DNA of 48,149 nucleotides from Desulfonatronum sp. (GCA_011049455.1 DSBL01000047.1:1-48149); one strand, 5' to 3'. Shown: positions 36,901 to 45,900, counted from the stretch's first letter. Program-made: numbers and translations. The notes: a model not told the origin generated them from the letters alone.

Positions 36901-37712
36901 AGCTGGTATTGCTGAACCTGGGAAGCAACGCTGCCCACGCCATGCCGGACGGGGGCCGTCTGGTGGTCGAGACCCGCAACGTGATCCTGGACGAGGGTTT
37001 TGTCCGGAGGCACTCGTGGTCGAGGCCGGGCGGGCATGTGCTTTTGTCCGTCACGGACACGGGCTGCGGCATGGACAAAAGCACCCTGGAGCATATTTTC
37101 GACCCCTTTTTCACCACCAAGGAGGTGGGGCTGGGCACGGGCCTGGGGCTGGCGTCGGTCTACGGCATCGTCAGGTCCCACGACGGGCTCATTCTCTGCT
37201 CCAGCGAACCGGGTCAAGGCACGACATTCAAGATCTATTTGCCCGCCGCGCCAAAGCCGGAGGGAACCGTCGATGCCGCGGCTCATGAGGGCAAATCCGC
37301 TCATGTGGGATCTGGGACCATTCTTGTGGTGGACGACGAGGAGGTCATCCGGGACGTGACCCGGGAGGCCCTGGAGGGGTCGGGCTACGCCGTGATAGGC
37401 GCGGCCAGCGGCGAAGAGGCCCTGGTTGTGTACGCCGGGAAGGGACAAACCGTGGACATGGTCATTCTGGACCTGAACATGCCCGGCATGGGCGGCCGCC
37501 GGTGTCTCGAGCAATTGCTGGAAATCAACCCCGAAATCCGGGTGCTCATTGTCAGCGGATATTCGTCCGCCGGACAGGCGCGGGAGATTTCCCATGGCGC
37601 GGCGGGGTTCCTGGGTAAACCGTATCAGCTGGCCGAGCTGCTGAGCAAGGTGCGCGGGGTACTGGAGGGCGCAAAACCTCCTGACGGCGCTTCACCTTCC
37701 GCAACAATCTGA
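33951..37712 (+). CDS. Hybrid sensor histidine kinase (4 PAS, 2 GAF, HisKA, HATPase, receiver)
   Basis: 1253 residues with no membrane segment. PAS domains at about 20-138, 145-260, 265-385 and 393-512. GAF/GAF-2-like domains follow at about 535-680 and 705-850; each holds a TGLWGEA-(I/L)RQ(R/K)RP(V/I) motif, showing internal duplication. The HisKA phospho-acceptor is H881 ([11 protein letters not shown]). The ATPase region has N and G boxes ([29 protein letters not shown]), about 985-1100. A receiver ends the protein with D1174. It is a soluble multi-input sensor. No output regulator gene is adjacent apart from the truncated receiver gene before it. Confidence 0.93.
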   Translation: MPNDKPSRKESDLQYPGHAECLDLLTDAPIGMFTTTLEGRFLFVNAVLAKWLGYASFRELKDLITDIGGQLYADPEERKRIKQLLVENGEVLNHEFRALCRNGEVIWACMNARMFSDQNGKACIHGFVTDVTGRKRIEEALRSSEECYRLLSDVTMEGIAIHRHGLLKDLNTSLAKMLGYAREELLGKNIVELAIHEDDRKIVLANIGKDYARPYVIRGVKKNGEIFFAELEARNFTMQGEMLRVAAVRDITERMRFKEDLRESEEFLNSIIENIPNMIFVKDAQTLEFVRFNKAGEDLVGSNRKDLLGKNDYDFFPREQADSYVEKDREALANGRLVDIPEERIQTRCRGERILHTKKIPIMGRDKKTKYLLGISEDITESRLAEAALRTSEEKYRELFENVPVGIFQTTARGRYLSINPEYARIVGYASPSAMMNQVTDIAAQLYVRPEDRERYKNHLQEHGHVRNYEAELKRRNGQSFWVSMNTIVHHDPDGEVVYSGFLTDITERKRAEQEDLLNYQRTQALLRLGQMTRATLKEITNFALEQAVTLTRSKIGYLAFLNEDESVMTVHSWSESAMRACKIADKPILYPVAATGLWGEALRQRRPVITNDYHAASPWKKGYPEDHIQVFRHMNVPVFSDNRIVIVAGVGNKEGEYAESDVQQITLIMQAMWVLIKRKQDEEAVRLNESRLESLLRISQHPSENIPNLLDFALNEAVALTGSEIGYIFLYDEDRMELTLNTWSREVKKRCAAKGPQSVFSLRDTGLWGEAIRQKRPIMINDFNAPGLRKKGLPPGHPPLHTYLTIPIVSQGRIMAVVGVANKPDAYNESDIRQLTLMMDAVWMIVQRKKADEERERLQMQLLQAQKMESIGTLAGGVAHDFNNLLQAMSGNVQLLLANKQQDHPDVRRLHTIAKSIDRSARLVQQLLIFSRKAEVQRQRVDLNHEVRETARILERTIPRMVRIELRLDEQLWPVHADPAQIELVLLNLGSNAAHAMPDGGRLVVETRNVILDEGFVRRHSWSRPGGHVLLSVTDTGCGMDKSTLEHIFDPFFTTKEVGLGTGLGLASVYGIVRSHDGLILCSSEPGQGTTFKIYLPAAPKPEGTVDAAAHEGKSAHVGSGTILVVDDEEVIRDVTREALEGSGYAVIGAASGEEALVVYAGKGQTVDMVILDLNMPGMGGRRCLEQLLEINPEIRVLIVSGYSSAGQAREISHGAAGFLGKPYQLAELLSKVRGVLEGAKPPDGASPSATI

Positions 37713-37801
37713 CACGAACAGCGGTTTCCTGTTGCGACAGGCGCGGACATCCCTGCTGCGCCGCTGTTTTGCCGGGGTCCCGCAAGGCATGGTCGTGGTT
37801 C

Positions 37802-37830
37802 TGTACATTTTTTATGGTATGAACTATAAT
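37802..37830 (+). promoter_or_regulatory. Predicted sigma-70 promoter of the aminotransferase-serA pair
   Basis: TGTACA (37802-37807), 17-base spacer, TATAAT (37825-37830) in an AT-rich stretch unlike its GC-rich surroundings. The ATG of the aminotransferase is 31 bases after the -10, with GAGG (37851-37854) as ribosome site. Confidence 0.6.
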
Positions 37831-37861
37831 TTATAATTTTTTAAAGATTTGAGGTATCCTT

Positions 37862-39004
37862 ATGAATCATCTTGATTTTGCTTCGTTGAAGCTGTTCATT
37901 ACAGGGCCCACGTTCATCCGCGACCAGGTGAAACAGGCGGCCCTGCTGCCCGAGTTCGGACACCGCGATACGGAGAACGCGAAGCGCTTCGGGCCGATCA
38001 TGGCCAATCTCAAGGCCCTGGCCGGCCTGCCCGTGGACACCGACTACCAGGTGGTCATCTACAACGGCTCGGGGTCCACGGCCATGGAGTCGTCCATTCG
38101 CTCCCTGGCGGCCGACAACGATCTGGTGCTCAACGTATCCGTGGGCGCCTTCGGCGATCTTTACCACAAGATGGCCGTGGTTAACGGCAAGCAGGCCAGG
38201 CAGCTCAGCTTCGAGCCCGGGCGGGCCGTGGACCTGGACCTGCTGGAAAAGACCATGAGGCAGGCCAACCCACAGGTGGTGACCATTACCCACAACGAGA
38301 CCTCCACGGGCGTGACCAACGACATCGCGGCAGCCTGCAGGCTGATCCGCGCCCACAACGCCCTGCCCCTGGTGGACGGGGTGTCCATCTTCGGCGGCGC
38401 GCCCAGCCTGATCAGCGAGTCCCGGCCGGCCATGTATTGCACCTCAACCCAGAAGTCCCTGGGCCTGCCCGCGGGCTTCGGAATCGCCTTTGTCGGCCCG
38501 GACGCCGTGGCCAAGGCGGAAAAGGTGAAGTTTCGCGGTCACTCCTCGGACATTCTGGCCCAGCTCGGGCGGTCCGCCAAGACCCAGACATTAACCACCC
38601 CCAACTGCACCTTGGCCAACCAGATGCGTGTGCAGCTTGATCACATCGTGCATGGCGAGGGCGTCCAGAACCGCTTTGACCGCCACCTGAAGATGCGCGA
38701 CATGGTCCACGCCTGGGTGGAGACCCTGGACGGATTCGAGCTTTTCGCCCAGGCGGGCCGTCGCTCGCCCACACTGACCGCGGTGCGCTGCCCGGGCGGC
38801 ATGTCCGTACAAGATTTGAAGGCGCTGAAGGAAGCCATGCGGGCCCAGGGGTATTTGTTCGATCCCGGCTACGGCAAACTTAATGACGCGCTGGCGGCCC
38901 AGGGCAAGGCCGTCCTGTTCCGCATCGGGCACATGGGCGACATCACGCCGGATATGCTCGAGGAATACCTGGACATTTTGAAACATGCACTGCAAGCGAG
39001 GTAA
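37862..39004 (+). CDS. Class V PLP aminotransferase, probable phosphoserine aminotransferase
   Basis: 380 residues. Belongs to the alanine-glyoxylate/serine-pyruvate branch of class V. Motifs: FITGPTFIRD at the start, YNGSGSTAMESSIRS (PLP phosphate), THNETSTGVTND, LVDGVSIFGGAP and the PLP-binding Lys in TSTQKSLGLPAG (about residue 201). It is followed four bases later by serA, so it probably makes phosphoserine from phosphohydroxypyruvate, as class-V enzymes substitute for SerC in some anaerobes. A stand-alone Ser-pyruvate or Ala-glyoxylate activity is the alternative. Confidence 0.85.
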   Translation: MNHLDFASLKLFITGPTFIRDQVKQAALLPEFGHRDTENAKRFGPIMANLKALAGLPVDTDYQVVIYNGSGSTAMESSIRSLAADNDLVLNVSVGAFGDLYHKMAVVNGKQARQLSFEPGRAVDLDLLEKTMRQANPQVVTITHNETSTGVTNDIAAACRLIRAHNALPLVDGVSIFGGAPSLISESRPAMYCTSTQKSLGLPAGFGIAFVGPDAVAKAEKVKFRGHSSDILAQLGRSAKTQTLTTPNCTLANQMRVQLDHIVHGEGVQNRFDRHLKMRDMVHAWVETLDGFELFAQAGRRSPTLTAVRCPGGMSVQDLKALKEAMRAQGYLFDPGYGKLNDALAAQGKAVLFRIGHMGDITPDMLEEYLDILKHALQAR

Positions 39005-39007
39005 CCC

Positions 39008-40192
39008 ATGAAGATACTGGCCAATGACGGCTTGGCGGACGAGGCTCTCTATTACTTGAAGCAGGAGGGGTTCGCCGTGGACACCCTCAAGCGCGACCCC
39101 GACCAGCTGGTCAAAGATATCCCCGGATTTGACGCGCTCATCGTACGCAGCGCCACCAAGGTCACGCGGGAGGTGATCGAGGCCGGTGCCGGCAATGGCG
39201 CGAAGTTAAAGATCGTTGGCCGCGGCGGCGTGGGCACGGACAACATTGACAAGGAGGCGGCCAAGGAATTCGGCGTGATCGTCAAGTTCGCGCCCCAGGG
39301 CAACACCAATGCCGCAGCCGAGCACGCCCTGGGTCTGATGTTCGCCATTGCCCGCCGCGTGCCCTTTGCCCACTGCTCGCTGAAGGCCGGCGTCTGGTAC
39401 AAGAAGGCCTTCATAGGCTGCGAGCTGATGGGCAAGACCCTGGGCATCATCGGCTGCGGCCGCATCGGTCAAGCCCTGGCCGCCAAGGCCAAGGGCCTGG
39501 GCATGCGCGTGATCGGCGTGGACGTCTTTCATGCCATTGATTCCCAGGCCGAGTACGTGGACACCAAGCAGGAACTGCTGGAGCATTCCGACTTTGTCAG
39601 TCTGCACACCGGCGGTACGGACGTGATCATCGGCGAGGCCGAGCTGGCCCTGATGAAGTCCACGGCCTTCCTGATCAACGCCTCGCGCGGCATGAACGTC
39701 TCCGAGGAAGCCCTGTACAAGGCCTTGAAGGAAAACCGCATCGCTGGGGCGGCCATGGACTGCTTCGAGGTGGAGCCCAAGAGGGAGGGCGAGCCCTTCC
39801 TGAGCAGGCTGCGCGAGCTGGACAACATCGTGTTCAGTGCGCACCTGGGGGCCAGCACCCGCAACGCGGTGCTTCGCACCAGCCTGGAGATCGCCGAGGT
39901 CGTGGCCAACTATCTGCGCCGGGGGGATTTCCAGAGCTCGGTGAATGTGGGCGAGACCGTGGAGGAGGAGGGCAGGCGCATCTACACGCTGTTCATCACC
40001 CATGAGGACAAGCCCGGCATGTTCGGCAAAATCGCCACGACATTGGGCAATTTGGGCGTCAACATCCGGGAGAACAATTCGCGCCAACTGAAGGACCTGG
40101 TCCAGACCGTGTACACCATCCACCAGGCCCCCACGGACGAGGTGGTGACCGCGCTCAAGGCCATCCAGGGCATCAGGCGGGTCGTGTATTAG
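39008..40192 (+). CDS. serA: D-3-phosphoglycerate dehydrogenase
   Basis: 394 residues. Oxidises 3-phosphoglycerate, the first step of serine synthesis. The NAD site is TLGIIGCGRIGQALA (about residues 142-156). Substrate and catalytic signatures are GRGGVGTDNID, PQGNTNAAAEH and, near the His, VFSAHLGAST. A C-terminal ACT domain (about 320-392, LFITHEDKPGMFGKIA) makes it a short-type SerA, probably serine-sensitive. GAGG of its ribosome site overlaps the end of the preceding gene. Convergent with gatB across about 100 bases that carry no clear terminator. Confidence 0.94.
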   Translation: MKILANDGLADEALYYLKQEGFAVDTLKRDPDQLVKDIPGFDALIVRSATKVTREVIEAGAGNGAKLKIVGRGGVGTDNIDKEAAKEFGVIVKFAPQGNTNAAAEHALGLMFAIARRVPFAHCSLKAGVWYKKAFIGCELMGKTLGIIGCGRIGQALAAKAKGLGMRVIGVDVFHAIDSQAEYVDTKQELLEHSDFVSLHTGGTDVIIGEAELALMKSTAFLINASRGMNVSEEALYKALKENRIAGAAMDCFEVEPKREGEPFLSRLRELDNIVFSAHLGASTRNAVLRTSLEIAEVVANYLRRGDFQSSVNVGETVEEEGRRIYTLFITHEDKPGMFGKIATTLGNLGVNIRENNSRQLKDLVQTVYTIHQAPTDEVVTALKAIQGIRRVVY

Positions 40193-40289
40193 TCAGCGAC
40201 AAGCCGGGGTTCTCCCCCGTCTGCCGCCCCGTTGCCAATACCAAGGCGCACCGGCTGCTCCTTGATGCTTTGGCCAGGGGACATCAGGC

Positions 40290-41735
40290 TTACTGGCCGT
40301 CACCCTTGAGTTTGCTCGTCATCAGTTCCTTGAGCAGGCGCGGATTGGCCTTGCCCCCCGAGGCCTGCATGGCCCGCCCCATGAGAAAGCCTAGGGCCTT
40401 GGAAGCCCCCTGTCGGAAATTCTCCACCGCGGAGGCGTTTTCCAAAATCACGCGGTCCACCAGTGCTTCCAGCTCGTCCGCCTCTGAAACCTGCCGACAG
40501 CCGCATTGGACCACGATTTCCGCAGGCGACGCCGTGCTTTCACAAAGCTTGCGCAAAACCTCCCGTGCTGCATTGGCATTGATTTCTTCCCGCTCCAGCA
40601 TGAGCAAAAGGCCGGCGAAGCGCTGGGGGTCCAGGGGAGTGTTTTCCAGGGTTTCCTCCCTGTCCTTGAGCAGGGGGGGCAATTGGGCGGCGATCCACTG
40701 GGCCGCGAGTCTGGGGGGCGCCTGATGGTCCAGGGCTGACTCGAAATAGCAAGAGACGTTTCGCTCCGCGCTCATCTGCAGGGCCTCCTCCCGGGTCAGC
40801 CCGTGGCGGTTCATGTAGCGCTCCGCCTTGAGGCCCGGCATCTCCGGCATATTCCGGATCATCTCCCGCAGCCACTTTTCCGATATGACAATGGGCGGAA
40901 CGGAAGGATCGGGCACGCAGGGGCCTTCGAATTTTTCCCGCATGGGGGAAGTGATGCGGGCCTCGGGGTCCCAGAGCCGCGTATGGGTGACGATGGGCTC
41001 CTTGCTCATCGCCAGGCTTTCCTGCCGGCGAATTTCATGGGCAACGGCATCGCCCACGTGGCGGATGGAGTTCATGTTCTTGATCTCCACCTTGGCGTTG
41101 AGAACGTTGCTGCCGGAGGGCCGTACGGAAACATTGGCGTCCACGCGCATGGTTCCCTGTTCCATGCTGCAGGTGGAGCACTGGGAATAACGCAGTTGCA
41201 TCCTGAGGGTCCGCAGGAACTCCATGGCGTCGGCCGGAGTACGCAGATCCGGTTCGGTGACGATCTCCACCAGGGGAGTGCCGGCACGGTTGAAGTCCAC
41301 CAGGCTGACGGTCGTTTTTCCTTCCTTCTCGTGCACCAGCCGGGCCACGTCCTCCTCCATGTGAATTTTCTGGATGCGGATCCTTTGCAAGGTTTCGTCT
41401 TCTTGGACAATGTCCAGCCAGCCGTTTCTGGCCAGCGGCCGGTGGAATTGAGAGAGCTGGTACCCTTTGGGCAGGTCGGGGTAATAGTAGACCTTCTGGT
41501 CGAAAGCGCTTTCTTTTTGGATCCGGCAGTTCAGCGCCAGGCAGGCCAGGGTGGCTTTTTCCAGGGCTTCTGCGCTGAAGCGGGGCAGATTGCCGGGCAG
41601 CCACAGGCAGATGGGGCAGGTGTTCCGATTGGGCTCGTCCCCGGGCCTGTTGGGGCACGAGCAGAACATCTTGGTCGCGCAACTGAGCTGGACATGAATT
41701 TCCAGTCCGATGACCGCCTGCAGTGTTGGCATCAT
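40290..41735 (-). CDS. gatB: Asp/Glu-tRNA amidotransferase subunit B
   Basis: 481 residues. GatB phosphorylates the misacylated Asp- or Glu-tRNA and amidates it with ammonia. Kept features are IGLEIHVQL with the metal ligands E12 and H14, the Cys4 zinc site (FCSCP and CPICL), KVYYYPDLPKGYQLSQF, HMEEDVARL, LVDFNRAGTPLVEIV and the C-terminal YqeY-type domain. Altered: the usual DYRYFPEPD stretch reads GPCVPDPSV and is about four residues shorter. The ATG overlaps the stop of the gatA-like gene (ATGA), so the two are coupled. It probably works with the fused GatC at the other end of the operon. Confidence 0.9.
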   Translation of the reverse strand: MMPTLQAVIGLEIHVQLSCATKMFCSCPNRPGDEPNRNTCPICLWLPGNLPRFSAEALEKATLACLALNCRIQKESAFDQKVYYYPDLPKGYQLSQFHRPLARNGWLDIVQEDETLQRIRIQKIHMEEDVARLVHEKEGKTTVSLVDFNRAGTPLVEIVTEPDLRTPADAMEFLRTLRMQLRYSQCSTCSMEQGTMRVDANVSVRPSGSNVLNAKVEIKNMNSIRHVGDAVAHEIRRQESLAMSKEPIVTHTRLWDPEARITSPMREKFEGPCVPDPSVPPIVISEKWLREMIRNMPEMPGLKAERYMNRHGLTREEALQMSAERNVSCYFESALDHQAPPRLAAQWIAAQLPPLLKDREETLENTPLDPQRFAGLLLMLEREEINANAAREVLRKLCESTASPAEIVVQCGCRQVSEADELEALVDRVILENASAVENFRQGASKALGFLMGRAMQASGGKANPRLLKELMTSKLKGDGQ

Positions 41736-42931
41736 GGCGCACCCTGCGTCAGGGTCGTCAGTCTTTGCGCCAGGGCCAGCATCCCCTGGTCGGTCCCCCA
41801 GGACCCCACGAGCTGCAGTCCCAGGTCCCGGCCGTCGCATCGAACCATGCCCGGGAGAGCAATGGCGGGCAACCCGGCGACACTGGCCGGCAAAGTCAGG
41901 GAAAAAGCCCTGTACAGTTCTTCGATGTCCCGGGGCGATGCCGGCTCCCGTTTTGCATGCAGGGCGGGGAGCACCAACACGTCCAGATTCTCCAGGAGTT
42001 TTGCCAATCCCTGGACCAGCCGCGTTCGAATCCGGCAGGCCTGTTCAAAGGCTGCGTAGTCCTCAAACTGAAAATACGCGCCCTGAAAAAGAAAGGCTTT
42101 CATCAGCGGCCCGAAAGACTCGCGCCGGGTTTGCAAATACATCTCATTCCAGTTTTTGCCTCCGGAGGCCCGGTGCCCGAAGCGCACGCCGTCGAATTTT
42201 CCGCAGCTGGAAGACGCCTCCACGGCGGCAATCACCTGGTGGACCGCTGCAAAGAGACTCAGGTCCTTGTACTGGGCTTCCCGGATGGTCAGGCCTGCCT
42301 GCTCCAGCCTGGAAACCGCTTGTGAAAACGCGCTGCGTTCCTGCGGTTCGAGTAGATCCTGCAGTTCCTTGAAGACCCCGGCCCTTGTGAGGGCCGGGCT
42401 TGTTCCCGTGGGTTTGTCAGCCGCCATGGAGGGATCGCGCTCGTCAATATGCGCGACGGTCTCCAGCATCCGGGCAATGTCATCCAGGTTGGAAGCGAGC
42501 ATGCCGCAGCATTCCATGGAAGGAGCCAGGCCCATCAGCCCGAACCGGGACACCCGTCCCCAGCTGGGCTTGAACCCGAACAGACCGGCTTTGACCGCCG
42601 CGACCCGCGCCTCCCCAAGGGTGTCCATCATCAGGGCCGCGTGCACAAGGCCTTGGGACACCGCCTTTGCGGCGCCGTCCCCGGCGATCCCCAGGCCCAG
42701 CTCGCTGGAGCGGGTGCTCCCGGCCAGCACGGCCCCCTCTGTTTTGAGCCGCTGGATCACGGTGGCGTCCTCCAGGGGGTGAAAGCCCTCAAGGGCTTTG
42801 GAACCGCCTGTACATGGCCACCCGCGCACGCAGAACAGGGACTGTACCCCGACCCGTTTTCCGAAAAGGCGACCGTGATTTTCAGCGGCACAGGTGGCCT
42901 GGTTTACATGGGCAAAGATTTCCGAATGCAT
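41732..42931 (-). CDS. GatA homologue lacking the amidase catalytic triad
   Basis: 399 residues versus about 485 for GatA. Homology is clear: SKALEGFHPLEDATVIQRLK, FGFKPSWGRVSRFGLM, EASSSCGKFDGVRFG and SVAGLPAIALPG. By alignment the catalytic Lys is Q30, the cis-Ser is G84, and the nucleophile Ser of DTGGS is E107 (DTLGE). About 18 residues before the Ser-rich loop and about 45 N-terminal residues are gone. Residues that bind glutamine in known GatA (Tyr, Arg, Asp) also appear changed. No frameshift restores the motif. It keeps an open frame and coupling to gatB, so it is likely a structural pseudo-enzyme. Start 42931 has AAAGGA upstream. Confidence 0.82.
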   Translation of the reverse strand: MHSEIFAHVNQATCAAENHGRLFGKRVGVQSLFCVRGWPCTGGSKALEGFHPLEDATVIQRLKTEGAVLAGSTRSSELGLGIAGDGAAKAVSQGLVHAALMMDTLGEARVAAVKAGLFGFKPSWGRVSRFGLMGLAPSMECCGMLASNLDDIARMLETVAHIDERDPSMAADKPTGTSPALTRAGVFKELQDLLEPQERSAFSQAVSRLEQAGLTIREAQYKDLSLFAAVHQVIAAVEASSSCGKFDGVRFGHRASGGKNWNEMYLQTRRESFGPLMKAFLFQGAYFQFEDYAAFEQACRIRTRLVQGLAKLLENLDVLVLPALHAKREPASPRDIEELYRAFSLTLPASVAGLPAIALPGMVRCDGRDLGLQLVGSWGTDQGMLALAQRLTTLTQGAP

Positions 42932-43018
42932 ATGGTGTTCCTTTGGGATCTGACCGAGCCTCCAGCCGGGGCGTGACGCCTTGCCTGTTTCCGATCGCGA
43001 TCCGACCATGGCTTTACG

Positions 43019-43315
43019 TCACTGTTCCAGAACGCCGGCCACCCTGAAAAATTCCCCCTTGACGGACGGGGCGTTCTGAAAAATCTCCCCGGTTTGGGCA
43101 AAGGGACTGATCCGGGCCGGCGTCTGTTCGCGCAGGGGAGGGGCCGTCTTCACGGGCGTGAGCATGGGTTCTTCCGTCCCGGCCGCTTGTTGCATCACGT
43201 CCGCCAATCGGGCGGCTTCTTGCAAGGCCTTGTTCACGGCGGGCCGTTCTTGCTCGTCCAGGCCGATCCGCGCCTTCCACGAGAGGGAATCCACGAGTTC
43301 CTGCCGCCTTTCCAT
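43019..43315 (-). other. gatC: GatC domain at the end of the AspRS fusion
   Basis: 98 residues from an internal Met (43315) to the stop, the full size of a GatC. It reads [18 protein letters not shown] and ends [20 protein letters not shown]...VLEQ, typical of GatC C-termini. There is no stop between AspRS and this Met and no good ribosome site (GGAG is 17 bases away), so it should be made as a fusion, though internal initiation is not excluded. GatC normally anchors GatA to GatB. Confidence 0.8.
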
Positions 43316-45140
43316 GCCAGGAACGGGCTTGGCTCCGGCCAGGTCCACAAGCCCCAGCTCTGCCAATTGGTCCTGGGAAACCTCGGCAGGGGCCTGCGTC
43401 AGAGGGCAGAAGGCGCTGCGGTTCTTGGGAAAGGCCGTGACATCCCGGATGGAGGCGGTTCCCAGGATCATGGAAACCACCCGGTCCAGGCCCAGGGCCA
43501 GGCCTCCGTGGGGGGGGCGCGCCGTACTCCAGGGCCTGGAGGAAAAAACCGAATTTTTCCCGGATGTCGGCTTCAGAGAGCCCAAGGACGCGGAAGATCT
43601 TCAGCTGCAGCTCCTTGTCGCTGATGCGGATGCTGCCGCCTCCCAGTTCCTCGCCGTTGACCACCAGGTCGTAGGCCCGGGAAAGCAGCCTGAGCAGCCC
43701 TGCGTGGTCATGGGGGTCGAAGTCCGCCCGGTTTGGGGCGGTGAAGGGGTGATGGCTGGAGGTGACGCCCCCTTCCGCGGCCTCGAAAAGGGGAAAATCC
43801 GTGATCCATACTGGACAAAAGACGTCCAAAGGGATCAACCCCAGCCTGTGGCCCAGGTGCAGGCGCAGCTGACCCAGGGCAGAGACCACGGTTTCGTAGG
43901 AAGGATCGGCGATCATCAGGATCACGTCCTCGCTTTGCGCCTTGAAGCGTTGCAGAACAGCACGTTTTTCCTCATCGCTGAAAAACTGGACAATGTTGGA
44001 ATCCAGACCTTTGTCCGAGACGCGCATCCAGGTCATGCCCTTGGCCCCGAAGGAGGGCACGATTTCCTTGGCGTATTCGTTCTGCAGGATGTTCTTGCTC
44101 AGTTTGTCCGACTGCCCGCGCACGTTGACGCCCTTGATGCACCCGCCCCGCTTAATGATCTGCCGGAAGATGCCGTACTTGGTGTTCTGAAAGATGTCCG
44201 TGGCGTCAACGAACTTGAGCGTGAAGCGCAGGTCCGGGCGGTCCGTACCGTAGCCGTCCATGGCTTCGTGGTATGTCATCAAGGGAAAGGGCCGCGGCAG
44301 GCTGATGCCCGCCGCCTGAAACATGCCGCAGACCAGTTCTTCCGTGAGCTCGCGGATGGCCTGCTCGTTCATGAAAGATGCCTCGATGTCCAGCTGGGTG
44401 AATTCGGGCTGCCGGTTGGGCCGCAGGTCCTCGTCCCGGAAGCAGCGCACCACCTGGAAGTAGCGCTCAAAGCCCGCCACCATGAGCAGCTGTTTGAACA
44501 ATTGCGGAGACTGGGGCAGGGCGTAGAATTTTCCGGCATGGTGGCGGCTGGGCACGAGGTAGTCCCGGGCTCCCTCCGGGGTGCTCTTGGTGAGCATGGG
44601 GGTTTCCACTTCAATGAAGCCCTGTTCGTCCAGAAAGTCCCGGGCGCTCTTGATGATCCGGTAGCGCTTGACCAGGTTGTCCTGCATGGTGGGGCGGCGC
44701 AGATCCAGGTAGCGATACTGGAGCCTGAGATCCTCGGCCACGGCATCGGTGCGCTTCACGCCCCCTTCGGCCAGCATGGCCTTTTCAGACACCGGAAAAG
44801 GGAGGGTTGCGGCTTGGCTGAGAATAGTCAGGTCCTGGGACGTGACCTCCACGGTGCCCGTATCTATGTGCGGGTTTTCCGTGCCCTGGGCCCTCTGGGT
44901 CACGATTCCTTCCACCTGGATGCAGAACTCGTTTTTCAGCGAGCGGGAACGATCGCACGCCAGAGGGGGAGAGACCTCGGGGCTGAACACCACCTGGACG
45001 ACGCCGGTGCGGTCCCTCAGGTGGATGAACAGCACGTCCCCATGATCCCGCAGGGCGTCCACCCAGCCCGCGAGACAAACCTTCTGCCCGACGTGCTCCA
45101 ACCGTAAGCTGCCGCAAGAAGAGCGGCCAGTGGTCAACAT
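43019..45140 (-). CDS. aspS: AspRS-GatC fusion with one frameshift
   Basis: Frame-corrected length is 706 residues: AspRS 1-608 and GatC 609-706. AspRS charges tRNA with aspartate. Visible parts are the OB fold, motif 2 region [20 protein letters not shown], the GAD insertion, and motif 3 [13 protein letters not shown]33 and G86 align with residues linked to non-discriminating AspRS (His31/Gly82 of Pseudomonas), which also charges tRNA-Asn. A run of eight C (43510-43517 on the plus strand as G) just before motif 3 puts the downstream part out of frame; seven C would restore [14 protein letters not shown]. Start ATG 45140. The uncorrected frame runs open to 43014. Confidence 0.85.
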
Positions 45141-45231
45141 TTATTGCCTGCCTTTACTGCATGACTGCGCGTTGAAGGGTCTGATCGGCCCTGGAAACGA
45201 AAGCGTTTATGACCGCAGCGCGTGCCCGGCG

Positions 45232-45579
45232 TCATGGCGTGCTTTTCCCGGTTGCGGGAAACCCTTGGTCCGGCGGTTCCATGGCTTTTGCCTGCCGAAG
45301 CAAGGGTCGAGGCCATGTCCGCCAGAACTTGGCTCCGCCCTTCACGCCTTTGGCCTGGAGAACCTTTTTGCGATAGGCCTTGTGCGCCGTGGTCTTCAGG
45401 TTTCCATCCAGCTCCCACATGGTCAAGGAGCGCGGGAAGACGTTGGCCTTGACGCAGAGCCCCGCCTCGGGGCCGCGATCGCAGCCCCAGATCAGATACC
45501 TGTCCTGGTAGCTGGTGGGGCGGCCGCAGTGTTCTTCCTGTCCGTTCATGGAGAGGCACTGCAGAGGATGATCACCCAT
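45232..45579 (-). CDS. Hypothetical protein
   Basis: 115 residues from ATG 45579 (a second ATG at 45549 is possible). I recognise no domain. It has Cys, Trp and His residues near the start (MNGQEEHCGRP, YLIWGCDRGPE) and a basic middle (TTAHKAYRKKVLQAKGVK), with a low-complexity Pro/Lys end. It lies between aspS and the next small gene on the same strand. Overlapping frames on both strands are open but less protein-like. Confidence 0.5.
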   Translation of the reverse strand: MGDHPLQCLSMNGQEEHCGRPTSYQDRYLIWGCDRGPEAGLCVKANVFPRSLTMWELDGNLKTTAHKAYRKKVLQAKGVKGGAKFWRTWPRPLLRQAKAMEPPDQGFPATGKSTP

Positions 45580-45594
45580 GCTTTTCCCGCCGCC

Positions 45595-45900
45595 TCAGTT
45601 GGCGTTGGAACATGCACCGCCCCTTAGCCGGGGCTGATTTTCACGATAGGATCGGGGGTCATTTCCATCAAAAAACAAGGTTCTGTCAACAGGGTTGAAG
45701 CGGGTTCTGACACCATTCACGATCTCCAAGGGTTCGAATTTTTCACAGGTCTCGCGGTCCAGGGCAAAGCGTTCGGTTTTGATCAAATCCCGGCATCTGT
45801 TGAAGCGCAGTTCCAGAACATCGTCTTTATAGAGGGCAAACACCGGGTCGATAAGGCAGATTTTAGGTTCCTCGACGTATGATGTGGAATTGCTGCTCAC
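45595..45900 (-). CDS. Hypothetical protein
   Basis: 101 residues starting at GTG 45900, followed 15 bases later by the next small gene, so the two may be one transcript. No domain is recognised. The chain is charged and predicted mixed alpha/beta (EEPKICLIDPVFALYKDD, LELRFNRCRDLIKTERF, RTLFFDGNDPRSY). No signal peptide. Ribosome site weak. I treat it as probable from its amino-acid composition, which is unlike a shadow frame. Confidence 0.55.
   Translation of the reverse strand: MSSNSTSYVEEPKICLIDPVFALYKDDVLELRFNRCRDLIKTERFALDRETCEKFEPLEIVNGVRTRFNPVDRTLFFDGNDPRSYRENQPRLRGGACSNAN

Noticed and set aside
43158-45107. 649-codon open frame on the plus strand opposite aspS
   Set aside because: It is a shadow caused by high GC and codon bias; it has no family motif, while the minus strand encodes clear AspRS motifs throughout.
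45130-45627. 165-codon plus-strand frame near aspS start
   Set aside because: Less protein-like than the minus-strand small gene it overlaps and without a ribosome site.
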